DNA from: CAYLWZ01 sp964585805
GTDB lineage: Bacteria; Patescibacteriota; Minisyncoccia; Minisyncoccales; GWA2-38-27
DNA length: 11,322 bases
NCBI GenBank assembly: GCA_964585805.1
Contig: CAZPFE010000016.1
Span: 1 to 11,322, forward strand
Reading direction: 5' to 3'
The notes under the pieces are model-generated. The model searched no databases, was not told where the DNA came from, and saw only the letters and a program-made list of their open reading frames with translations. Each line of letters starts with the position of its first letter. Within the stretch, counting starts at the first letter, position 1. The position numbers and the translations under genes were made by a program. Positions 5,330 to 11,322 of the stretch are shown piece after piece.

Positions 5330-7059
5330 AATCTTATATAAAAAATAACAAAAAAATAATAATTACTTTTACAATAACCGGCTCACTAATAGCCGCTGGT
5401 TTATTGTTTGCTGCCACAAATAACAATAACTTTTTAGCTAATATAGCTAAAAATATTAAAACAAATCATTTTTCTCAAAAAAATAACTCTACAGAAGAAG
5501 AACCAATTATTGTTCAAACAAAAAAACTTTCTCTGATAAATGCCAATTATTTTATTCTTTCTTCAGGTACTACATCTCCTTTTAAAGAAGCTGATATAAG
5601 TCCTAAAGCAAGTGGTTCTATTGTTAAAATTTACTTTCATGAAGGAAGCTTTGTTCAAAAAGGGGAAATTATTGCTGAAATAGAAAAAGATGCTACTTTG
5701 CTAACAGCTTTAAAAAATGCTGAAGATAATTTAGAAAAAACAAAAAAAGCAACTAAAGAAGAAATTAAAGCAGCAGAAAAAGCAGTAGAAGTAGCTGAAA
5801 CAAATCTAAAAAACGCTGAAATTTCTTTATCTAACACTAAAAATAGTGCTCATCAAGCAGTAATTAATGCTTATACCACTGCTTTAAATAATAGCAGAAC
5901 CGCTGTTTTAACAGCTACCAATGCTATTATAGATGCTACCAATCTCCAAAATAAATATTTCACAGAAAATGACCAGCAAGCAAAAGCAATTGCTGAAAAA
6001 AAAGCCCTATCAATTAAAATTCTTTTAGGCAAAGAAGGTGCCGGTTATTGGGATAGTCAATTTATTCTTTCTCTTGATGGAGGAGTAAAAAAAGAAATTG
6101 AAGAAGCATCCGAAATTTTTTCTGAAGAAAAAATAGATCAAATCTTAAATAACATCCTACCGGGATTAGAAGCAGTTAGAGATTTACTGTCCGAACTCAG
6201 GACCGATTTAGATTGGAAATCAGCCACTCCGGCCGAGAAAAGTACTGTTGATTTAGAAAGAAGTAATATAGAAAACCTGATCAATACCATTCTAATCTCT
6301 CAACAAAACATTGCTACTGCAAAGATAAATGAAAAAAATGCCAACGATAAGGTTCAATCTGCTTATGAATTAGCAAAAAAACAATTAGAAAGCAGCCAAA
6401 CGAATTTAGAAAATATTAAGAAAAAGACAGAACTTCAAATTTTTGCCGCTCAAAGCCAATTAGATTCTGTTCAGGCAAGAATAAATAACACTTTAATCAC
6501 TGCTCCTTTTTCTGGGACAATTGAAAAAATATATTTTCAAGAAGGAGAAATCGTCTCCCCCAACCGTCCTTTTGCTAAAATTGTTAATCAAAAAGAAATA
6601 AAAGTTGAAATTGGTTTAAGTCCAAGCGAAACAAAAAATGTTCAAATCGGCCAAAAGGTGGAAATAACACCACTTCAAGAATCAGAAAAACATTATCTCG
6701 GAGAAATCTATTACATCAGTCCAACAGCAGACCCTTTAACTAAAAAATTTCTCGTAAAAATAAAAATAAACAACGAAAGTCAAGAATTAAAATCTGGATT
6801 AGTTGTAAGGGTAAAAATTTTTACCCAAGAAATAAAAAATGTGCTTTTAATTCCTAAAACAGCAATTTTCAAAGAAGAAGATAAAGAAAAAATTTATGTT
6901 ATTGAAAAAGGAGAAGTAAAAATTAAAGAAATAAAAACAATACCTTTTGACGACAAAAACTTATTAGTTGAAAAAGGTTTAAAAGAAGGAGAAGAAATTG
7001 TTTTAAATAGTGATTATATTCTCCAAGAAGGTGAAAAAGTAAAAACAATACCTAACTAA
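5326..7059 (+). CDS. HlyD/AcrA-type adaptor of RND efflux pump, long helical insert
   Basis: A 577-residue membrane-fusion (periplasmic adaptor) protein, well above the 370-420 usual for AcrA relatives. A single N-terminal membrane anchor (about 11-30) is followed by a low-complexity Asn/Lys linker. The two lipoyl half-motifs are ASGSIVKIYFHEGSFVQKGE (about 95-114) and APFSGTIEKIYFQEGEIVSP (about 393-412). They are separated by roughly 270 residues of Ala/Lys/Glu-rich coiled coil interrupted at about 175-330 by an extra, more globular helical segment with YWDSQF. The beta-barrel (about 424-500) and membrane-proximal domain (about 503-575) follow. There is no lipobox cysteine. It is coupled to marR by a 4-nt overlap and lies just ahead of the RND gene, so it is expected to dock on that pump outside the membrane. 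No TolC-type channel is present in the window. Confidence 0.92.
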   Translation: MKSYIKNNKKIIITFTITGSLIAAGLLFAATNNNNFLANIAKNIKTNHFSQKNNSTEEEPIIVQTKKLSLINANYFILSSGTTSPFKEADISPKASGSIVKIYFHEGSFVQKGEIIAEIEKDATLLTALKNAEDNLEKTKKATKEEIKAAEKAVEVAETNLKNAEISLSNTKNSAHQAVINAYTTALNNSRTAVLTATNAIIDATNLQNKYFTENDQQAKAIAEKKALSIKILLGKEGAGYWDSQFILSLDGGVKKEIEEASEIFSEEKIDQILNNILPGLEAVRDLLSELRTDLDWKSATPAEKSTVDLERSNIENLINTILISQQNIATAKINEKNANDKVQSAYELAKKQLESSQTNLENIKKKTELQIFAAQSQLDSVQARINNTLITAPFSGTIEKIYFQEGEIVSPNRPFAKIVNQKEIKVEIGLSPSETKNVQIGQKVEITPLQESEKHYLGEIYYISPTADPLTKKFLVKIKINNESQELKSGLVVRVKIFTQEIKNVLLIPKTAIFKEEDKEKIYVIEKGEVKIKEIKTIPFDDKNLLVEKGLKEGEEIVLNSDYILQEGEKVKTIPN

Positions 7060-7070
7060 AATTTTTGCTT

Positions 7071-10000
7071 ATGAAAATAACCGACACATCAATAAAAAGA
7101 CCAGTCACTATTTCAATGATATTTTTAATCATTACTGTCTTGGGTTTATTTTTTTATTCCAAATTGGGATTAGATTTATTACCAAAAATTAAATATCCAA
7201 CTGTTTCAATTATTACCACTTACAGCGGAGTTGATCCTGAAGACATAGAAAATCTTATAACCAAACCAATTGAGGACGCTGTATCAACCGTTCAAAATGT
7301 AAAGTCAGTCCGTTCATTTTCTCAGGAAGGATTATCCGCAGTTATAATTGAATTTAATTGGGGAACAAACACTGACTTTGCTGCCCAAGATGTAAGAGAT
7401 AGAATAGGTTTAATTGAAGATTATCTTCCAGTTGACGCTGATAAACCAATGGTTTTTAAATTAGATATTAGCGAAATGCCAATTTTGGGATATGGAATTA
7501 CAGCAGAAGGAATAGACACTCTTCAATTAAAAAAATTAATAAAAGACAATATAAAAGATAGATTGGAAAGAATAGAAGGGGTTGCTTCAGTAGAATTGCG
7601 GGGAGGAATGGAAAGAGAAATTATAGTTAAAATAAACAAACCAAAAATAGAAGCTTTAGGAATAAGTCAAGATCAAATTATTCAAGCATTACGAGCAGAA
7701 AATCTTAATGTTTCTGGTGGTTCTATATCTCAAGAAAAAGAAGAATTACCTGTCAGAACAAATGGTGAGTATAAAAGTTTAAGTGAAATTAAAAATACAA
7801 TTATAACTTTAAAAAATAATGTTCCTATTTATCTTAAAGATATAGCCGAAGTCATAGACGGACATAAAGAAATTCAAAGTTATAGCCGAACCAATAAAAA
7901 GGCAAGTGTTCTTCTTTTAATCACTAAAGAATCTGAAGCAAACACTGTCCAGGTTGTAGAAAGAGTAAAAAAAGAAATCCCTAATTTAAAAAAATACTTA
8001 CCTAAAAACACTAATTTTACTTTATCTTTAGATCAAAGCCATCTTATTAAAAATGCTACTAATTCAGTTAAACAAAGCGCCTTAATTGGAGGAATTTTAT
8101 CTGCTTTTTTAATTTTCCTTTTTCTTAGAAATTGGCGTCCAACTTTAACAATAATTTTTGCCATTCCTCTTTCTGTAATTACTACTTTTATTCCTCTTTA
8201 TCTCAGCGGATACACTCTCAACTTAATGACTTTAGGTGGTTTGGCTTTAGGAATAGGAATGCTTACAGATAACGCTGTAGTAGTAATAGAAAATATTTAC
8301 CGTCATTTAGAACAAGGAAAAAATAAAAAAGAAGCAGCAAGAATCGGAGCAAGTGAAGTAGGATTGGCAATCACTGCTTCTACTCTCACTACTATTGCTG
8401 TTTTCTTTCCAATGTCTTTAGGATCAGGTATTGCTGGTCAATTAACAAGAGGATTAACTTTAACTATTGTCTTTGCTTTAGTTTCTTCTTTGTTCGTAGC
8501 CTTAACTTTTGTTCCAATGGTAGCTTCAAAAATTTTTCAAACTAAAAAAAATCCTGAAGAATATAAAAAACTTTCCGGAGAAAAACATTTTCAAAAAATT
8601 GAATCATTTTACAAAAAATTTCTAATTTGGACGCTCAATAATCGGCTTAAAACAATTTCCATTGCACTTTTTCTTTTCTTTTTAACAATAGGAACAATAC
8701 CTTTTATTGGAACTGAATTTATGCCATCTTCTGACCAAAGTATTTTAATGATGGAAGTCAAAATGCCTGTTGGAACTTCACTCAAAGAAACAAATAAAAT
8801 AATTAGTCAGGTAGAAGATGTTATCCTAAAGAAAGGAGGAAATAATTTAGAAAGCGTAACTAGTTTTGTTGGTAAAGTTAAAGGCGAAGAAGCAAGTATT
8901 TCTTTAGGATTTGGCGGTAGTGGAACAAATGAAGCTCAAATAATGATTCGTTTAAAAGACAAAAAAGAAAGAAACATTTCTTCAGAAGAATTTAAGGAAA
9001 GAGTAAGAAAAAATATTCCTCCTATAAGGGGTTTAGAATATAAATTTGTAGATATGGATTCAATGATAATGGGCGGTTCAAACGCTCCAATAGAAATTAA
9101 AATTTTCGGTAAAGATTTAGAAAAATTAAAAAAAATAAGCGCTGATGTGGCGACAATAATAAAAGAAGTAAAAGGGATTAGAGATATAGAATCAAGCTTA
9201 AACCAAACTAAAAAAGAATTAGTAATTAAAGTTAACAAAGAAGAAGCGTCTCGTTTTGGCTTAACTAGCGGCCAAATAGGATTAGCGGTTAAAAACGCAA
9301 TTAAAGGAGTGGTAGCCACTCAATTTAGACAATCAGGAGAAGAAACAGATATTAGAGTAAAATACGACGAGAAATATAGGAACAATATAGAAGATATTAA
9401 AAATATTATTATCCCCACTCCATTAGGAAAATCAATTTATCTTAAACAAGTTGCCCAAATTTCCTTTAATCAAGAACCAGTAAAAATTGATAGGGAAAAC
9501 CAATCGCGAATAGGAATTATTACTGCCAATACTAGCGGACGAGACATAGGAAGTATTGTTAAAGATATTAAGGAAAAACTAAAAAAATACAAAATGCCTT
9601 CTGGCTATTTTGTAGAATTCGGCGGTTCTTATAAACAAATGAAAGAAACTTTTTCTGTATTAGGTCAAGCTTTGGCTTTAGCAGTTCTCCTTGTTTATAT
9701 GATAATGGCTTCTCAATTTGAATCTTTAATTTATCCATTTATTATAATGTTTGAAATTCCTTTAGCCTTTATTGGAGTTGGCTTGGCTCTTTTAATTACC
9801 AAACAAAGTCTTTCTCTTCCTTCAATGATAGGTGTTATTATGCTTTCTGGAGTGGTAGTAAACAATGCTATCGTTTTAGTTGATTATGTTAATCAATTAA
9901 GAAGAAAAGGAATTGATAGATTTCAAGCATTAGTTGAAGGCGGAAAAACCCGCCTCCGACCAATTCTAATTACTTCTCTTACTACTATTTTAGGAATGCT

Positions 10001-10175
10001 GCCAATGGCTTTAAGCCGTCAAGAAGGATCAGATATGATGAGACCAATGGCTATTGCTGTTATTGGTGGATTATTTGTTTCAACAGCTTTAACTTTAATT
10101 ATTATCCCAGTTCTTTATTCTATAATAGAAGATATATCCCTTAAAACAAAAGAAAAAATTAAAAAATATATTTAA
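7071..10175 (+). CDS. RND-family efflux transporter, HAE1/SwrC-like
   Basis: A 1034-residue proton-driven exporter of the AcrB/SwrC kind. The layout is TM1 (about 12-33), a first large external loop, TM2-TM6 (about 333-485), TM7 (about 529-547), a second loop, and TM8-TM12 (about 862-1018). This is the full duplicated RND fold at normal length, with no frame break. In TM4 the relay motif reads MLTDNAVVVIEN: D400 matches AcrB D407, while N401 replaces D408. In TM10, VVVNNAIVLVDY has N931 where AcrB has K940. This combination is familiar from Gram-positive SwrC/YerP-like pumps. The ATG at 7071 is preferred to a TTG at 7065, which adds only Met-Leu and has no ribosome-binding site. The adaptor stop lies 11 nt upstream and the patatin-like gene starts 3 nt downstream. 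Substrate is unknown; amphiphiles or lipids are the best guess. Confidence 0.95.
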   Translation: MKITDTSIKRPVTISMIFLIITVLGLFFYSKLGLDLLPKIKYPTVSIITTYSGVDPEDIENLITKPIEDAVSTVQNVKSVRSFSQEGLSAVIIEFNWGTNTDFAAQDVRDRIGLIEDYLPVDADKPMVFKLDISEMPILGYGITAEGIDTLQLKKLIKDNIKDRLERIEGVASVELRGGMEREIIVKINKPKIEALGISQDQIIQALRAENLNVSGGSISQEKEELPVRTNGEYKSLSEIKNTIITLKNNVPIYLKDIAEVIDGHKEIQSYSRTNKKASVLLLITKESEANTVQVVERVKKEIPNLKKYLPKNTNFTLSLDQSHLIKNATNSVKQSALIGGILSAFLIFLFLRNWRPTLTIIFAIPLSVITTFIPLYLSGYTLNLMTLGGLALGIGMLTDNAVVVIENIYRHLEQGKNKKEAARIGASEVGLAITASTLTTIAVFFPMSLGSGIAGQLTRGLTLTIVFALVSSLFVALTFVPMVASKIFQTKKNPEEYKKLSGEKHFQKIESFYKKFLIWTLNNRLKTISIALFLFFLTIGTIPFIGTEFMPSSDQSILMMEVKMPVGTSLKETNKIISQVEDVILKKGGNNLESVTSFVGKVKGEEASISLGFGGSGTNEAQIMIRLKDKKERNISSEEFKERVRKNIPPIRGLEYKFVDMDSMIMGGSNAPIEIKIFGKDLEKLKKISADVATIIKEVKGIRDIESSLNQTKKELVIKVNKEEASRFGLTSGQIGLAVKNAIKGVVATQFRQSGEETDIRVKYDEKYRNNIEDIKNIIIPTPLGKSIYLKQVAQISFNQEPVKIDRENQSRIGIITANTSGRDIGSIVKDIKEKLKKYKMPSGYFVEFGGSYKQMKETFSVLGQALALAVLLVYMIMASQFESLIYPFIIMFEIPLAFIGVGLALLITKQSLSLPSMIGVIMLSGVVVNNAIVLVDYVNQLRRKGIDRFQALVEGGKTRLRPILITSLTTILGMLPMALSRQEGSDMMRPMAIAVIGGLFVSTALTLIIIPVLYSIIEDISLKTKEKIKKYI

Positions 10176-10178
10176 TTT

Positions 10179-11030
10179 ATGGGATTAAACTATGAAATTC
10201 TAAACGATAAGCCTAAAATTGGATTAGCTTTGGGTAGTGGGGGAGCAAGAGGATTATCTCATATTGGAGTGATAAAAGTTTTAGAAAAACACAATATTCC
10301 CATTGATTTTATTGCCGGTTCAAGTATAGGCGCTTTAATTGGTGGTTTTTATGCCGCTACTAAAAATATTCAAAAAATTGAAGAAACTGCTTCTCAAATT
10401 AATTGGAAACAGTTGTTGTCGTTAACTGATCCTTCCTTTCATCAAGGTATTCTTAAAGGAGAAAGAATTAAAAAATTTATTAAAAAAATTATTGGTGAAA
10501 ACTTTTCTGACTTAAAAATCCCTTTTGCTGCTGTAACTACTGACCTAAAAAACGGAAAGACAGTCATTCTTAAAAAAGGTGATCTTGTCTCAGCAATCAG
10601 AGCAAGTATTGCTTTTCCTTTGGTTTTCCAACCTATAAAATTAGAAAACAAAATTCTCAGCGATGGAGGACTATCAATGCCTGTTCCTGTAAAAGCAGTA
10701 AAAGAAATGGGAGCAACAATTATTATTGCTGTTAATTTAGACGGAGATTATCTCAATAAAAAAACAGAAAGAAAATTCGGTTTTTATGAAATAGCAAATA
10801 CTTCTCTAAATATTCTTCGTTATCATCTTGCTCTTTGCAATACTAAAGAAGCAGATATTGTCATTACCCCAAAAGTTGGAGATATAACTTGGTTTGATTT
10901 TGTAAAAAGTAAAGAAAAAGCAATTTCTTTAGGCGAAAAAGCAGCTGAAGAAAAAATTAATCTTCTAAAAAATTTAATTAAAGAAAAAACTTATACAGGG
11001 CTGAAAAAATACTTTGATTTTTTACGTTAA
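10179..11030 (+). CDS. Patatin-like phospholipase (RssA/YchK-like)
   Basis: A 283-residue serine acyl hydrolase of the bacterial patatin family. The oxyanion-hole loop GSGGARG is at 19-25, the nucleophile elbow GSSIG at 47-51 gives S49, and the DGG motif gives D162 of the Ser-Asp dyad. Spacing is standard, so catalysis is expected. There is no signal peptide or membrane segment, placing it in the cytoplasm or at the inner membrane face. It starts 3 nt after the RND stop, on the same strand, and is the last gene of the marR operon. Likely substrates are phospholipids or other acyl esters. Its link with the pump, such as lipid repair or recycling of acyl groups, is inference from position only. 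No terminator hairpin was recognised downstream. Confidence 0.93.
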   Translation: MGLNYEILNDKPKIGLALGSGGARGLSHIGVIKVLEKHNIPIDFIAGSSIGALIGGFYAATKNIQKIEETASQINWKQLLSLTDPSFHQGILKGERIKKFIKKIIGENFSDLKIPFAAVTTDLKNGKTVILKKGDLVSAIRASIAFPLVFQPIKLENKILSDGGLSMPVPVKAVKEMGATIIIAVNLDGDYLNKKTERKFGFYEIANTSLNILRYHLALCNTKEADIVITPKVGDITWFDFVKSKEKAISLGEKAAEEKINLLKNLIKEKTYTGLKKYFDFLR

Positions 11031-11104
11031 ACTTTTATATAAACTTATACACCTTATTTGTAATTGCTAACCAATTTGTAAAGTTTAATTGTTATTATTT
11101 CCCA
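11031..11104. other. AT-rich spacer, nothing recognised
   Basis: This stretch after the patatin-like stop is AT-rich, with two copies of ATTTGTAA and no ORF, convincing promoter or terminator hairpin. It leads into the pyrimidine tract. Confidence 0.5.
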
Positions 11105-11214
11105 TTCCCCTCCTCTCTCCTCTCTCCTCTCTCCTCTCTCTTTTCTCTTTTTTCCTTTTTCCTTTCTTCTTTCTCTTTTCTCTTTTCTTTCTGTCCTCCT
11201 CTTCCTCTCTCTTT
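11105..11214. repeat. Homopyrimidine/homopurine low-complexity tract
   Basis: From 11105 to 11192 the plus strand contains only C and T (88 nt). After a single G at 11193, pyrimidines continue to 11214. The left part holds four exact head-to-tail copies of TCCTCTC (11111-11138). The rest is degenerate CTTTT/TCTTTC repeats. Such tracts are prone to slippage and can form triplex DNA. The base composition differs sharply from the AT-rich genes on the left. The purine strand has an open frame, but it only encodes repetitive Glu/Arg/Lys. Confidence 0.85.
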
Positions 11215-11219
11215 ATACC

Positions 11220-11246
11220 TCCTCCCCCTCCAGAGGAGGGGGAGGA
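11220..11246. repeat. Perfect palindrome, unit 1 of REP-like element
   Basis: Arms TCCTCCCCCTCC (11220-11231) and GGAGGGGGAGGA (11235-11246) are perfectly complementary over 12 bp around the loop AGA. The right-arm core GGAGGGGGAGG is repeated directly at 11251-11261, and GGATTAA (11244-11250) is mirrored by TTAATCC (11264-11270), so several nested pairings are possible. No T-run follows on the plus strand, which makes a plain rho-independent terminator less likely. Confidence 0.75.
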
Positions 11247-11285
11247 TTAAGGAGGGGGAGGTTTTAATCCCCATCCCCCTCCTCA

Positions 11286-11314
11286 CCTCCCCCTTCCCAA
11301 AGGGAAGGGGGAGG
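11286..11314. repeat. Perfect palindrome, unit 2 of REP-like element
   Basis: Arms CCTCCCCCTTCCC (11286-11298) and GGGAAGGGGGAGG (11302-11314) pair perfectly over 13 bp around the loop AAA. Its sequence is closely related to unit 1 (CCTCCCCCT core) and it ends, as unit 1 does, with GGATT. The two units with the connecting C-rich segment look like one compound element, which may continue beyond the window. Dispersed intergenic elements of this G/C-rich kind occur in many AT-rich CPR genomes, but copy number cannot be seen here. Confidence 0.75.
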
Positions 11315-11322
11315 ATTGAAAA

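Noticed and set aside
7065..7070. TTG at 7065 as start of the RND transporter
   Set aside because: It adds only Met-Leu, lacks a ribosome-binding site, and the ATG at 7071 gives the normal family N-terminus with TM1 in place.
8936..9319. 127-codon minus-strand frame inside the RND gene
   Set aside because: Shadow of a conserved transporter region; no family is recognised. The frames at 5059-5250, 5655-5837 and 10442-10651 are rejected for the same reason.
11105..11138. CRISPR-like repeats in the pyrimidine tract or palindromes
   Set aside because: Units are 7 nt with no spacers, and no cas genes are present.
11220..11246. Rho-independent terminator of the efflux operon
   Set aside because: The hairpin is strong, but it lies 190 nt past the stop and is not followed by a T-run on the plus strand.
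11095..11286. 63-codon minus-strand frame rich in Glu, Arg and Lys
   Set aside because: It is the translation of the homopurine strand and the palindromic element; its composition is that of the repeat and there is no start signal.
11235..11311. Intramolecular G-quadruplex in the G-rich repeats
   Set aside because: G-runs of three or more are too far apart, and the perfect C-rich arms favour hairpins.

Overview
The window is very AT-rich and densely packed, and it reads as a chromosomal piece of a Patescibacteria/CPR genome, most likely Parcubacteria-like. The lineage call is inference. It rests on the short VirB2/TrbC-like pilin with its N-terminal PCG...PC.FC cysteine pattern and WWQINC-type tail, the divergent NIF3-like protein, an RND pump without any outer-membrane partner, a tRNA gene lacking encoded CCA, and the near absence of Shine-Dalgarno sequences. 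TGA is used as a stop by the MarR gene, which argues against the recoded CPR lineages.

Layout. Positions 1-3513 (minus strand) form a tight series read from right to left: pilin-like membrane protein, tRNA-Lys(CTT), rpsO (S15), a NYN-domain putative ribonuclease, and pnp (polynucleotide phosphorylase). Gaps are 3 to 32 nt. The classical rpsO-pnp pair is conserved, but a second RNase-like gene lies between its members. A rho-independent terminator at 3551-3578 separates this unit from the next one upstream. Positions 3613-4746 (minus strand) carry a NIF3-like metal-binding protein preceded by a 50-codon basic small ORF. Positions 4747-4882 are a divergent control region with back-to-back promoters and a striking array of alternating TCTAA/TTAGA half-sites, a good candidate operator for the adjacent MarR repressor.

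Positions 4883-11030 (plus strand) form a four-gene operon: marR, an HlyD/AcrA-type adaptor with an unusually long helical insert, an HAE1/SwrC-like RND transporter, and a patatin-like phospholipase. The expected logic is that MarR represses the operon until a ligand is bound. The adaptor and RND pump then move amphiphilic compounds or lipids away from the membrane, and the patatin-like enzyme may hydrolyse or remodel lipids connected to that stress. The last step is inference from position only.

Positions 11031-11322 are non-coding. A short AT-rich spacer is followed by a roughly 110-nt almost pure pyrimidine tract with a 7-nt tandem repeat, then a G/C-rich block of perfect short-loop palindromes that looks like a dispersed REP-type element and runs to the window edge. 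The strongest leads are the operator array, the inserted NYN nuclease gene, and the patatin gene and adaptor insert of the efflux operon. No CRISPR array, transposase or clear phage gene is present.
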